Positions 8,521 to 17,647 are shown, counted from the first letter of the stretch. The stretch: DNA of 64,000 nt from RSA9 sp036381195 (GCA_036381195.1 DASVDH010000127.1:1-64000); one strand, 5' to 3'. Notes: generated from the letters alone by a model not told the origin. Made by a program: numbers and translations.

Positions 8521-10236
8521 ATGGAGTCCATTGACGATTTGGGCGCACGGCTCCGCCGCCTGGACGGGCGGGGCTACAAGGCCTACCGGGAGATCGAGGG
8601 CGAGTACCTCGGGCCCGGGTTCCGTCTGGTCATCGACCACGTCCAGGGCGACCCGTTCGCGGAGCCGAGCCGGCTCCGGGTGCTGGTGCCGCCCGGCATG
8701 GCCCGGCTGCCGGAGTGGGCGTTCGCGACGCCGGGCCGGCGCGTGGCGACGGCCGATTTCCTCAACCGCGCGTTGCACGGCGCGCTCCACGCGCTCTCCC
8801 AGCGCCGCGGCACGGGCCACAGCGGCGAGCTCGGCATCCTCCGGCCCGGACAGGAGGTGCTCGAGCGCACGAGCCTGCGCGTGGACGCGCAGGGCAACGT
8901 GGAGGCGCGGTTCCGCGCGGGGCTCCCGGCCCGCGGCCGCACGATCCTGGGACGGCAGGCGGCGGAGCTGCTGGCCGGGGATGTGATCCGGGCGGTCGAG
9001 CGTGCGCTGCGTTTCCCGGCCCTGGACGCCGCGGCGCTCCGGCTGCACGTCGAGACGGTGGAGGACGCGCAGGCGCTGCGCGCTGCGCTCCCGGCGCGCG
9101 GCCTGGTCGCGTTCGTCGCCGACGGAGCATACCTGCCGCGGCGCAGCGGCGTGGACGACCGTCCGCTCCCCTTCGACCGCGCGGTGCCGTTCCGCTCGCC
9201 GGAGCGGCTGCGCGTCACGCTCGAGGCGCCCAACGCAGGCCCGATCACGGGGATGGGCCTGCCTGCCGGCGTCACGCTCATCGCGGGCGGCGGGTTCCAC
9301 GGGAAGTCCACGCTGCTGCGCGCGATCGAGCGCGGGGTCTACGACCACATCCCCGGCGATGGCCGCGAGCGCGTGGTCGCCGTCCCCGGCGCCGTGAAGG
9401 TCCGCGCCGAGGATGGGAGGGCGGTGGCCGGCGTGGACATCTCGAACTTCATCGGCGACCTGCCGGGCGGCGCGGACACGCGAGCGTTCCGCACGCAGAA
9501 CGCGAGCGGCTCGACATCGCAGGCCGCCGCGATCGTCGAGGCGCTCGAGGTCGGCGCGACCTGCCTGCTGCTGGACGAGGACACGTCGGCGACCAACCTG
9601 CTCATCCGCGATGCGCGGATGCAGGCGCTCGTGCCGGACGAGTACGAGCCGATCACGCCGTTCATCGATCGCGTGCGCCAGCTCGCGGACGAGCACGGCG
9701 TCTCCACGATCCTGGTCGTGGGCGGCTCGGGTGACTACCTCGACGTCGCGGACACCGCCATCGTCATGCGCGAATTCCTGCCCGCGGACGTGACGGAGGA
9801 CGCGCGCCGGGTCGCGGCGGCGCACCCGACCCGCCGGCGCGCCTCGGGCCGGCCGTGGCGGCCGATCGCGCCGCGCGTGCCGCTCCCCGCGTCGCTGGAC
9901 CCCAGTCGCGGCCGCCGCGCGGTGCACATCCGCACGCCCGCGGAGGACCGTGTGCTGTTCGGGGCCGAGGAGGTCGACCTCGGCGCCGTCGAGCAGATCG
10001 TGGAGACCGCGCAGGTCCGGGCCATGGCGCGGGCGCTGGCCTGGGCGCGCGGCCGTACGATCGACGGCCGCCGCGGGCTGCCGGAGGCGCTGCGCGAGAT
10101 CATGGACGTGATCGCGCGCGAGGGGCTGGACGCCATCCAGCCCGAGCCGACGGGCGAGCTCGCGGCGTTTCGCATCTTCGAGCTGGCCGCGTTCCTCGGC
10201 CGCGTCCGGACGCTGGAGACGCCGCGCGGAGAGTGA
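8521..10236 (+). CDS. ABC-class ATPase domain protein (COG3044 type)
   Basis: A 571-residue cytosolic protein matching the 'predicted ATPase of the ABC class' family. The N-terminal half (GARLRRLDGRGYKAYREIEG, then TADFLNRALHGAL) is specific to that family. The Walker A is GGGFHGKST (256-264), QNASGSTSQAAAI lies where the ABC signature is expected, and the Walker B is CLLLDEDTSATN (348-359). SYDY-like switch sequences follow in STILVVGGSGDYLDVAD. Unlike transporters it has no partner permease. The family's role is not established, and ATP-driven handling of a nucleic acid or protein complex is only a guess. The length is typical. It sits between the cyclase and the deoxyhypusine-synthase-like gene. 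Confidence 0.85.
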   Translation: MESIDDLGARLRRLDGRGYKAYREIEGEYLGPGFRLVIDHVQGDPFAEPSRLRVLVPPGMARLPEWAFATPGRRVATADFLNRALHGALHALSQRRGTGHSGELGILRPGQEVLERTSLRVDAQGNVEARFRAGLPARGRTILGRQAAELLAGDVIRAVERALRFPALDAAALRLHVETVEDAQALRAALPARGLVAFVADGAYLPRRSGVDDRPLPFDRAVPFRSPERLRVTLEAPNAGPITGMGLPAGVTLIAGGGFHGKSTLLRAIERGVYDHIPGDGRERVVAVPGAVKVRAEDGRAVAGVDISNFIGDLPGGADTRAFRTQNASGSTSQAAAIVEALEVGATCLLLDEDTSATNLLIRDARMQALVPDEYEPITPFIDRVRQLADEHGVSTILVVGGSGDYLDVADTAIVMREFLPADVTEDARRVAAAHPTRRRASGRPWRPIAPRVPLPASLDPSRGRRAVHIRTPAEDRVLFGAEEVDLGAVEQIVETAQVRAMARALAWARGRTIDGRRGLPEALREIMDVIAREGLDAIQPEPTGELAAFRIFELAAFLGRVRTLETPRGE

Positions 10237-10448
10237 ACGCGCGCGATGCGTCCGAGGGCTCAGCGCGGGGCTCCTCGCGACGCCGGCGCGCCCGCCATCC
10301 TCAACATTACGGTGACTCGTGGGTATTCGCGGGAGGGGCGCCGCCTCCGGCGCCTCCGGCGCTCGCATCCGCGCCCCGTGGACGAGTCGGGGCCGCTCCG
10401 ACCACCTTCTGGCGATTGCACGCGAACGAAAACCCCAACGAAAGGACG

Positions 10449-11423
10449 ATGGACGGAACGCTCTCCCGGTTCATGACACGGCATTTCCGCCACTTCAACG
10501 CGGCCACTCTCGTCGAGGCGGCCCGGGCGTGGCGCCAGCACCTGGACGACGGCGGCAAGATGCTGGTCTCGATGGCCGGCGCGATGAGCACCGCCGAGCT
10601 CGGGATCTCGCTGGCCGAGATGATCCGCCAGGACAAGGTCCACGCCATCTCGTGCACCGGCGCCAACCTCGAGGAGGACGTCTTCAACCTCGTCGCCCAC
10701 GGCCATTACGAGCGCATCGAGGACTGGAGGGAGCTCACGGCGAACGACGAGCTCCGGCTGCGGGAGCGGCAATTGAGCCGGGTGACGGACACGTGCATCC
10801 CCGAGCACGAGGCCATGCGCCTCGTCGAGTCGGTGATCCTCGAGGAGTGGGTCGAGGCGGACCGCGCGGGCGAGCGGTACTTCCCGCACGAGTTCGTGTA
10901 CCGGATCCTGCGCAGCGGCGCACTCGAGGGGCACTACCAGATCGATCCCGCCGACTCCTGGATCCTCGCCGCCGCCGAGCGCGACCTCCCCATCTTCGTC
11001 CCGGGATGGGAGGACTCGACGCTCGGGAACATCTATGCGAGTCTGGTCATCGAGGGCAGGGTGCAGAACCCGCACACGGTGCGGACCGGCATCGAGTACA
11101 TGGTCGAGCTGGCGTCCTGGTACACCCGCACGGCGGAAGAGGGCTCGATCGGGTTCTTCCAGATCGGCGGCGGGATCGCGGGCGACTTCGCGATCTGCGT
11201 GGTCCCGATGCTCGAGCAGGACCTCGGTCGCGAGAGCGTGCCGAAGTGGGGGTACTTCTGCCAGATCTCGGATTCGACGACCAGCTACGGATCCTACTCC
11301 GGCGCGGTCCCCAACGAGAAGATCACCTGGGGCAAGCTGGGCGTCGAGACGCCGAAGTTCATGATCGAGTCGGATGCGTCCATCGTGGCGCCCCTGATCT
11401 TCGCGTACGTGCTGGGCTGGTAG
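10449..11423 (+). CDS. Deoxyhypusine synthase-like protein (possible homospermidine synthase)
   Basis: A 324-residue member of the deoxyhypusine synthase fold family (NAD-dependent transfer of the aminobutyl group of spermidine). Recognisable blocks are MLVSMAGAMSTAELG, ISCTGANLEEDVFNL, PIFVPGWEDSTLGN and GFFQIGGGIAGDFAI. The WGK motif contains K296, equivalent to the lysine that forms the enzyme intermediate in eukaryotic deoxyhypusine synthase. Bacteria lack eIF5A, and some bacterial homologues make homospermidine instead, so polyamine synthesis is the likelier role. The start at 10449 follows AAAGGA, at an unusually short 2-base spacing. The next in-frame ATG, at 10473, lacks any ribosome site. 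No other polyamine gene is in the window. Confidence 0.85.
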   Translation: MDGTLSRFMTRHFRHFNAATLVEAARAWRQHLDDGGKMLVSMAGAMSTAELGISLAEMIRQDKVHAISCTGANLEEDVFNLVAHGHYERIEDWRELTANDELRLRERQLSRVTDTCIPEHEAMRLVESVILEEWVEADRAGERYFPHEFVYRILRSGALEGHYQIDPADSWILAAAERDLPIFVPGWEDSTLGNIYASLVIEGRVQNPHTVRTGIEYMVELASWYTRTAEEGSIGFFQIGGGIAGDFAICVVPMLEQDLGRESVPKWGYFCQISDSTTSYGSYSGAVPNEKITWGKLGVETPKFMIESDASIVAPLIFAYVLGW

Positions 11424-11542
11424 GGCGGGTCTGGGGGCGCGACGGCGGGGGTACCTGGTCTCGGCGCGGCGCTGTGCGCACTCGGTATGGCGGTGATCAC
11501 GTACTGGCCGCGGCAGGCGGCCGGTTGACCCGGGGGAGAAAC

Positions 11543-11857
11543 GTGAGTCTCGATGCATCCTTGCCGCTGGCGTGTGTGCCGGACGCGATCCCGAGCGAGG
11601 ATCGCCCCGCCCACTTCGCGTTGATCGAGCGGCTGTTCCAGGATGTCCGCGAGAAGGTGACGCTCGACGACGGCTACGCGCTCCGCTTCGACGCGAGCGC
11701 GTTCGCTGATGTCGCGCGGTTCGTCGAGAACGAGCGGCTCTGCTGCCCGTTCCTCGCCTTCACGCTCGAAGCGCAGCCCGCCGAAGGGCCGCTCTGGCTA
11801 CGCATGACGGGCCCGGAAGGCACGCGGGAGTTCCTGGACATGGAGCTGCCGTTGTAG
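11543..11857 (+). CDS. Small protein with ERLCCPF motif, unknown function
   Basis: A 104-residue soluble protein starting at GTG, preceded by GGGGGAG at proper spacing. Its core is FVENERLCCPFLAFTLE, a vicinal-cysteine motif after a helix. I associate that motif with small uncharacterised bacterial proteins, some encoded near metal- or arsenic-resistance genes. Paired cysteines could bind a metal or form a redox switch. There is no signal peptide and no membrane segment. The spacing from the deoxyhypusine-synthase-like gene is 119 bases, so co-transcription is uncertain. Confidence 0.65.
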   Translation: MSLDASLPLACVPDAIPSEDRPAHFALIERLFQDVREKVTLDDGYALRFDASAFADVARFVENERLCCPFLAFTLEAQPAEGPLWLRMTGPEGTREFLDMELPL

Positions 11858-12063
11858 CAGGGGCGCGGGGCGCGTCAGTGCGGCAGGGCGGGCTGGAGGC
11901 CGTCAGCACGGCCAGCGCCGCGCGCACCAGCACCCACGATGCGCAGGCGCCGAAGAGGAGGTCGCGAGCGCGGTTCGGCAGCGGGTTCAAGCCGGGCGCA
12001 CCGCGACGGGGTACGGCCTTCTCGACCGCCTCCCGTGCCTGATCGGCACGGGAAAGGATCCGC

Positions 12064-12069
12064 TATATT
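12064..12069 (+). promoter_or_regulatory. -10 element TATATT immediately upstream of the ABC-F start codon
   Basis: TATATT matches the -10 consensus at 5 of 6 positions. It ends 6 bases before the ATG at 12076, so transcription would begin on or next to the start codon. There is no Shine-Dalgarno sequence between them. No convincing -35 is visible. This suggests a leaderless mRNA. Confidence 0.4.
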
Positions 12070-12075
12070 CCAGGC

Positions 12076-14031
12076 ATGATCTCGGTATCCAACGTCGCCA
12101 AGGCCTACGGCGGCCAGGTCCTCTTCACCGGCGTCACGTTCCAGCTCGACGCCGGCGAGCGCTACGGGCTGGTGGGCGCGAACGGGTCGGGCAAGACGAC
12201 GCTGCTGCGCATCCTGGGCGGCGACGTCGAGCCGGACGAGGGCGCGGTCTCGATTCCGAAGTCCGTGCGGCTCGGCGTGCTGCGCCAGGACCAGTTCCTC
12301 TACGAGGACGAGCAGATCCTGGGCGTCGTGCTCATGGGCAACCGGGAGCTGTGGCAGGCCCTCGTCGAGAAGGAGCGGCTCCTCTCCCGGCCGCAGGCGG
12401 AGTTCGACGTGGACCGGTTCGCGCAGCTCGAGGAGACAGTGCAGCGGCACGACGGCTACGCGGCGGAGTCGCGCGCCGCGGAGATCCTCGAGGGTCTCGG
12501 CATCCCCGCGGAGGTGCACCGGCGGCCGCTCTCGACGCTGTCCGGCGGGTTCAAGCTGCGCGTGCTGCTGGCGCAGACGCTGGCGAGCTCGCCGGACGTG
12601 CTGCTGCTGGATGAGCCGACGAACCACCTGGACATCCTGTCCATCCGCTGGCTGGAGAAGTTCCTGCTCGACTTCCCGGGGCCGGTGGTCGTGATCTCGC
12701 ACGACCAGCGGTTCCTGGACAACGTCTGCACGAAGACGCTGGACGTGGACTACGGCACGGTCACGCTGTACCACGGCAACTACAGCACGTTCGTGCGGGA
12801 GAAGCGCGAGGAGCGCGAGCGGCGGGAGAAGGAGATCGAGCTGCGCAAGGCCGAGATCGCGGCGCACCAGGAGTTCGTGGACCGCTTCCGTGCCAAGGCA
12901 AGCAAGGCGCGGCAGGCGCAGAGCAAGCTGAAGCTGATCGAGAAGAAGGCGGCGGAGCTGGTGGAGCTGCCCGGCAGCTCGCGGCGCTACCCCACGTTCC
13001 GGTTCGAGCCGCGGCGCCCGAGCGGGCGCGAGGTGCTGAGCGTCACGGGGATCCGGAAGGCGTACGGCGAGAAGGAGGTGCTGCACGGCGTGGACCTCGA
13101 GGTCCGGCGCGGCGACCGGCTGGCGATCCTGGGGCCGAACGGCATCGGGAAGTCCACGTTGCTGAAGATCATCACGGGCGTGGTGGCGCCGGACGCGGGC
13201 GAGGTCGAGTGGGGGTACGAGACGCATCCCGGCTACTTCGCGCAGGATCACCACGAGCAGCTCGGGGATACCGACCTCACCGCCGAGGAGTGGCTGTGGC
13301 GCTTCTGTCCGGACCGGGATCGGGGATTCATCCGGTCGTCCATGGGGCTCGTGCTCTTCTCCGGCGAGGATGGGAAGAAGAAGCTGAGCACGCTGTCGGG
13401 TGGGGAAGCCGCGCGGCTGGTGTTCGGCCGGCTGATGCTCGAGCGGCCGAACGTGCTGGTGCTGGACGAGCCGACGAACCACCTGGATCTCGAGTCCATC
13501 GAAGCGCTGGTCGAGGGGTTGAAGGCGTTCGACGGCACGCTGATCCTGGTCTCGCACGACCGCTGGTTCGTGCGCGAGCTGGCGACGCGCATCGTCGAGA
13601 TCACGCCGCAGGGCATCCGCGACTTCCCGGGCACGTACGACGAGTACGTGCACGCGTGCGGCGACGATCACCTGGACGTGGATGCGGTCGTGCTGAAGGC
13701 GCGGCGCGAGGCGCGGGAGAAGCGGCGAGCCGAGCCGGGGAAGGGCGGGCGCGCCTCGAGACCCGCGGGTGGCAACGGCCGGAAGGTGGACCCGTACCGG
13801 ATCCAGCGGCTGGAGCGTCGTCGCGACGACGTGCTGGCCGAGATCGCTGCGGCCGAGCAGCGCGTCGCGGAGATCGACGCGACGTTCGCCGATCCGGAGT
13901 ACTACGGGCGGGCGCCGGTCGAGCAGGTGCAGGCGCTCCAGCGGGAGCGCGAGGCGCTGCTCGAGCGGGTCGAGCGCCTGATGCAGGAGTGGGAGGGCGT
14001 GGAGCAGGAGATCGCGGCGGCGGTGGGGTAG
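12076..14031 (+). CDS. ABC-F family ATP-binding protein (translation factor, Uup/YbiT-like)
   Basis: A 651-residue protein with two ABC ATPase domains and no membrane segment, the ABC-F layout of ribosome-acting factors. Domain 1 has GANGSGKTT (about 34-42), signature LSGGFKLRV and LLLDEPTNHLD. The charged inter-domain linker (REKREERERREKEIELRK) is the P-site-tRNA-interaction region of the family. Domain 2 has GPNGIGKST, LSGGEAARL and VLDEPTNHLD. The C-terminal 90 residues form a coiled coil (RIQRLERRRDDVLAEIAAAEQRVAEID) like the DNA/RNA-binding tail of Uup. It probably relieves ribosome stalling; antibiotic protection cannot be excluded but has no support here. It appears to be leaderless. 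Confidence 0.9.
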   Translation: MISVSNVAKAYGGQVLFTGVTFQLDAGERYGLVGANGSGKTTLLRILGGDVEPDEGAVSIPKSVRLGVLRQDQFLYEDEQILGVVLMGNRELWQALVEKERLLSRPQAEFDVDRFAQLEETVQRHDGYAAESRAAEILEGLGIPAEVHRRPLSTLSGGFKLRVLLAQTLASSPDVLLLDEPTNHLDILSIRWLEKFLLDFPGPVVVISHDQRFLDNVCTKTLDVDYGTVTLYHGNYSTFVREKREERERREKEIELRKAEIAAHQEFVDRFRAKASKARQAQSKLKLIEKKAAELVELPGSSRRYPTFRFEPRRPSGREVLSVTGIRKAYGEKEVLHGVDLEVRRGDRLAILGPNGIGKSTLLKIITGVVAPDAGEVEWGYETHPGYFAQDHHEQLGDTDLTAEEWLWRFCPDRDRGFIRSSMGLVLFSGEDGKKKLSTLSGGEAARLVFGRLMLERPNVLVLDEPTNHLDLESIEALVEGLKAFDGTLILVSHDRWFVRELATRIVEITPQGIRDFPGTYDEYVHACGDDHLDVDAVVLKARREAREKRRAEPGKGGRASRPAGGNGRKVDPYRIQRLERRRDDVLAEIAAAEQRVAEIDATFADPEYYGRAPVEQVQALQREREALLERVERLMQEWEGVEQEIAAAVG

Positions 14032-14089
14032 TTCACGCGCAGGTCTGGTCGGCCGCAACCCTCCAGGCGAGTCCCTGCCGATCCGTGGA

Positions 14090-14117
14090 GCCGCTCCGTC
14101 AGTCGGGGCGGAGCGGC
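14090..14117. terminator. Hairpin between convergent genes
   Basis: A 9-bp perfect stem (GCCGCTCCG / CGGAGCGGC) with a 10-base loop overlaps the last codons of the leftward DUF4239 gene and faces the end of the ABC-F gene. There is no U-tract, so termination is inferred from position alone. Confidence 0.35.
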
Positions 14118-14860
14118 GCTCTCAGGACGTGATCGAAGAGCGATGCCGTTTCGGCGGCGAGCCCGCTGCGCACGGGGTGGGAGAGGGCGTAGATCGCGAA
14201 GAGCGCGAACGCGATCACGGCGGCGAGGAGAGCGACGTACGTCGCGCGGAGGCGGCCGCCGAGGCTCGTGGCGGCTGCCACGGCGAGGACGGCGACTCCG
14301 CCGGCAATGAGGATGGCCCACAGGACCGCGGGCGGCGTCCGCCGGGCCATGACGAGGCGGACCCCGCGCTGGTCCCTCAGCTCCTGCACGACATCGAACG
14401 CCCGGGACTGGAGCTCGGCCTGTCCTGCGGTTTCCGGCTGGAAGCCGGCCAGGATCCGCAACATGCGGTCGACGAGCGCATCCGGTTCCGTGCTCGTCCG
14501 TCCTGCGGCCAGGAGTCGCAGCTCCTCCCGTACGCTCTCGCGGTACGCGTCGACGGCGCGGCCGAGCTCATCCCGCGTCGGTGCGGGCAGGATCCTGGCG
14601 GTCTGCTGGAGGTCTGTGATGGCATTGGCCTCGAGCGTCAGCGCGGCCCGCGTCTGGTCCAGCCGGTCCCATGCCCCGGCGAGGACGAAGGCCACCAGGA
14701 CGCCGTAGAGGGCGGCCATCGCTTCCAGGACCGCGTGGGCGGTCGGCTCGGCCTCGGCCGCGCGCTCGGCCGGGATGAGGCGGCCGAGCGCGGCACAGCC
14801 GGCGAGCGTGGCGAGGACCGCTGCCGTGACGACGAGCAGGGCTGAAGCGGCGATCGACAA
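14099..14860 (-). CDS. DUF4239 (bestrophin-like) membrane protein
   Basis: A 253-residue inner-membrane protein. Helix 1 is about residues 2-22. Helix 2 is about 44-62, with the family-typical LVAFVLAGAWDRLDQTRAAL followed by EANAITDLQQTARILP. A long helical cytoplasmic or periplasmic stretch follows, and two helices sit near the C-terminus (AVLWAILIAGGVAVLAVA and YVALLAAVIAFALFAIYAL). I chose the TTG at 14860 because GGAGG lies 7 bases upstream. In-frame ATG codons further out would overlap the preceding gene and add an Arg/Pro-rich tail. The family's function is unknown; distant similarity to bestrophin chloride channels has been proposed. It is probably an operon with the channel-like protein 17 bases upstream. 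Confidence 0.75.
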   Translation of the reverse strand: MSIAASALLVVTAAVLATLAGCAALGRLIPAERAAEAEPTAHAVLEAMAALYGVLVAFVLAGAWDRLDQTRAALTLEANAITDLQQTARILPAPTRDELGRAVDAYRESVREELRLLAAGRTSTEPDALVDRMLRILAGFQPETAGQAELQSRAFDVVQELRDQRGVRLVMARRTPPAVLWAILIAGGVAVLAVAAATSLGGRLRATYVALLAAVIAFALFAIYALSHPVRSGLAAETASLFDHVLRAPLRPD

Positions 14861-14877
14861 CGGGCGGCCTCCGTGGG

Positions 14878-15888
14878 TCAACGCGGGCCGGGCGGCTCCG
14901 GCTGCCATAGGGCGACGGTGAGGCCCGCAACGAGGATCCGCCCCTGGGGCCGCGAGCGGACGCCGAAGTCCCATTCCGCGCGCATCTCGAGACGCGCGCG
15001 GAGCGCCGGGATCAGCACATCGACCTCCGGGCCGAGGCCGTAAACGCGATCCCGCGCGCCTCGCAACATGGGCGGGATGTCGGCGCCGCTGTCGTCCGTG
15101 ACCTGCCAGAGCGCGAAGCCTGCGATCCCGATGTCGGCGATGCGGGCGAATCGCACGCCGGCGCCTCCCTGGATCTGGAGTGTGTTGCCACGGCGGATGT
15201 CGATGCCGCGCTTGCGGAGGTTGAGGTCGTAGCTCAGCAGTGCCGATGCGCGGATCTGTCGCTGCGGGCTCGAGAAGACGGCGCCGCCGAGCGAGAACTG
15301 GTGCGACCAGAAGCCGCGGCCGACGCCCTCCCGGCCGCGGGGCTCGAAGCGGCCGGTGGGAGCGTAGAACGCATACGCCATCACGATGTCGCCGCGCGGG
15401 AGCCGCAAGCCCAGCTTGAGTGGTTGCACGAAGATGTCGGCGAAGCCGGACCGATCGACCGCGATCCTCGGGTCAGAGGCGTTCACCGAGATGTCGGCGA
15501 GCGGCAATCCGAAGGCGAAGCTTAGGTACGGGGCGTTCTCCGGCTTGAGCGTGAGGGACGCGCCGAAGGCGTTGGCGACGACATCGACGCTCAGCCCCCG
15601 AATCGGAACGAGGTCTCCGTTGCGGTCCCGCAGCCGGGTCGCAGCGTAATGGACGATGCGGTCGCTCAGGTAGAGGCCGGGCGCGGCCTGAACGCCGGCA
15701 TCGATGCCGACCCCGCCCAGCAGCTTGTGTCCCAGGTCCTGTGCTCGCGCGTACGGCGCCGCGAGAAGCGTCGCTGCGAGCAGGAGCGCCGCGAGGGATG
15801 TAGGCCCGAGGAAGCCCGCGCAGGAGCGAGCCGCCGGGTGGCGCCGGGCGCACATCGCGCGAATCGCCTTGAGGCAGCGCCTCGGCAT
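14878..15888 (-). CDS. Outer-membrane channel-like protein (phenol-degradation MetA family)
   Basis: A 336-residue protein with a long basic N-terminus, a hydrophobic stretch and a Sec cleavage site after YARAQ near residue 49. The mature part resembles the MetA-pathway/SphA-like 'transporter' barrel family. It has a VGIDAGVQAAPGLYL opening, a central IVMAYAFYAPTGRFEP block (the family's most recognisable motif), SLGGAVFSSPQRQIRASALLSYD, and a final strand ILVAGLTVALW. Members are thought to let hydrophobic compounds cross the outer membrane, but substrates are mostly unproven. No aromatic-degradation genes are near, so the substrate cannot be inferred from context. The gene faces the serine hydrolase at 16136 across a 247-base divergent spacer. 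Confidence 0.8.
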   Translation of the reverse strand: MPRRCLKAIRAMCARRHPAARSCAGFLGPTSLAALLLAATLLAAPYARAQDLGHKLLGGVGIDAGVQAAPGLYLSDRIVHYAATRLRDRNGDLVPIRGLSVDVVANAFGASLTLKPENAPYLSFAFGLPLADISVNASDPRIAVDRSGFADIFVQPLKLGLRLPRGDIVMAYAFYAPTGRFEPRGREGVGRGFWSHQFSLGGAVFSSPQRQIRASALLSYDLNLRKRGIDIRRGNTLQIQGGAGVRFARIADIGIAGFALWQVTDDSGADIPPMLRGARDRVYGLGPEVDVLIPALRARLEMRAEWDFGVRSRPQGRILVAGLTVALWQPEPPGPR

Positions 15889-16135
15889 CTCACCGCGCCT
15901 TTGCCGCTTCGAGGGGCGTGACGTTCGGTTCGCGATTCAGCGGACGCCGCTGCCGACCCGGCGCCAGGGTCATGCAAGCGGAATGCCCATCGCCGGTCGT
16001 GGGCGGACAGTCGCGGAGGTCGGGTGCGGCGATCCCTGTGCATTGACGAGGCCGAACCCGTAGATTCCCCGGCCGACGAGACCGGCCGGGGAGCCCCGGC
16101 CCATGGATGCTGCCACCCTCCTGCCTCCAGTGACC

Positions 16136-17647
16136 ATGCTTCGTCTCCGGAGACTCTCGTTCGTCCTCCTGTTCTTTGCCGCCGCCTCGCCTGCAGGGGC
16201 GCAGACGGCCGCTCCGGCCGCGCGCGTGCGATCCGCCGACCCGCTCGCCGGCCTCGGCGCGTACATCGAGCAGGCGCGCAAGGACTGGGGGATCCCCGGG
16301 CTGGCGATCGCGATCGTCCGGGACGACTCGGTGATCTTCGCGCGCGGCTACGGCGTGCGCGAGTACGGGCGGGACGAGCCGGTGGACGAGCACACGCTGT
16401 TCGCGATCGCGTCCACGACGAAGGCGTTCACCGTCGCGGCGCTCGGCATGCTGGTGGACGAGGGCGTGCTGGATTGGGATGACCCGGTCCGCAAGCACCT
16501 CCCCTGGTTCGAGCTGCAGGACCCCTACGTGACGCGGCACGTCACGATCCGGGACCTGCTCACGCATCGCGTGGGCGTCGCGCGCGAGGACAACGTGTGG
16601 ATCGCCGGGCCGTTCGAGCGGCCGGAGATCCTGCGCCGCGTGCGCTACCTCGACCAGGTGCGTGAGTTCCGCGAAGGGTACAGCTACAACAACCTGATGT
16701 ACATGGTCGCGGGCGAGGTCGTGGCTGCGGCGGCGGACACGAGCTGGGACGCGTTCGTCGAGACGCGGCTGTTCCGGCCGCTGGGGATGAGGCGGACGAC
16801 GTCGCGCTTCGACGTGGTCGAGACGCGGGACAACGTCTCGTCGTCGCACATCCGTTCGGGCGACCAGATCATCGTGATGGATCGCCGCGACTACGACGCG
16901 CTCGGACCCGCGGGCTCGATCTACTCGAGCGCGTGGGAGATGGCGCAGTGGCTCCGGCTGCACCTGAACGGCGGCGTCTATGAGGGCAAGCGGCTGCTGG
17001 AGCAGGCGACGCTCGAGGAGATGCACACGCCGCAGGTCGTGATCCGGATGGACTCCGTGACGCGGCGCATGTTCCCCACGCAGAACTTCGCCGCGTACGG
17101 GCTCGGCTGGCGGCTGCAGGACTATCACGGGCGCAAGGTCGTCCAGCACACGGGCTCCGTGAACTACACACGGACGCAGATCGGGATGATCCCGTCCGAG
17201 GGGATCGGCTTCGTGGCGATGGCGAACCTGAGCTCGAGCTCGCTCCAGACGGCGCTCATGTACCGCGTCTTCGACCTGCTGCTCGGCCTGCCCGAGAGGG
17301 ACTGGAGCGCCGAGTACCTCGCGCTGGCGGAGCGGTCGCGGGAGGCCGGGCCGCAGCGCGTGGCCGCGGGCGCGGAGGAGCGCGGGCCGTCGCTTCCGCT
17401 GGACGCCTACGCCGGCACGTACTCCGACTCGCTCTACGGCGAGGTGACGGTGTCTCTGGAGAACGGGCGGCTGGTGCTGCGCTACTCGCCGGACTACGTG
17501 GCGGATCTCGAGCACTGGCAGTTCGACACGTTCCGCGGGCGCTGGCGGACTCGCGGTTTCGGGCAGTCCACCGTGACGTTCGGGCTGGATGCGCGCGGCC
17601 GCGTCCGCTCGCTGGAGCTCGCGGGCTTCACGACGTTCCGGCGGTGA
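16136..17647 (+). CDS. Secreted class C beta-lactamase-like serine hydrolase with DUF3471-type tail
   Basis: A 503-residue exported enzyme of the beta-lactamase/transpeptidase-like (PF00144) fold. Signal peptide residues 1-23 (MLRLRRLSFVLLFFAA, ending GAQ). The nucleophile motif is S93-T-T-K96, the YxN motif lies in GYSYNN, and the third motif is HTG in VVQHTGSVNY. The last 90 residues (DAYAGTYSDSLYGEVTV onwards) form the small beta domain often fused to these hydrolases. Such proteins include D-aminopeptidases, esterases and penicillin-binding-like enzymes; true beta-lactamase activity is only one possibility. An earlier in-frame ATG at 16103 is preceded by GGGGAG and cannot be excluded, but the ATG at 16136 gives a compact signal peptide. 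Confidence 0.88.
   Translation: MLRLRRLSFVLLFFAAASPAGAQTAAPAARVRSADPLAGLGAYIEQARKDWGIPGLAIAIVRDDSVIFARGYGVREYGRDEPVDEHTLFAIASTTKAFTVAALGMLVDEGVLDWDDPVRKHLPWFELQDPYVTRHVTIRDLLTHRVGVAREDNVWIAGPFERPEILRRVRYLDQVREFREGYSYNNLMYMVAGEVVAAAADTSWDAFVETRLFRPLGMRRTTSRFDVVETRDNVSSSHIRSGDQIIVMDRRDYDALGPAGSIYSSAWEMAQWLRLHLNGGVYEGKRLLEQATLEEMHTPQVVIRMDSVTRRMFPTQNFAAYGLGWRLQDYHGRKVVQHTGSVNYTRTQIGMIPSEGIGFVAMANLSSSSLQTALMYRVFDLLLGLPERDWSAEYLALAERSREAGPQRVAAGAEERGPSLPLDAYAGTYSDSLYGEVTVSLENGRLVLRYSPDYVADLEHWQFDTFRGRWRTRGFGQSTVTFGLDARGRVRSLELAGFTTFRR

Noticed and set aside
8521..10236. ATPase of a defence system with the neighbouring cyclase
   Set aside because: The cyclase is a COG1878 hydrolase, not a nucleotide cyclase, and no effector or nuclease is nearby.
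16136..17647. Antibiotic-resistance beta-lactamase
   Set aside because: The class C-like motifs are shared by many esterases and peptidases, and the DUF3471-type tail argues against a dedicated beta-lactamase. Resistance is not supported.
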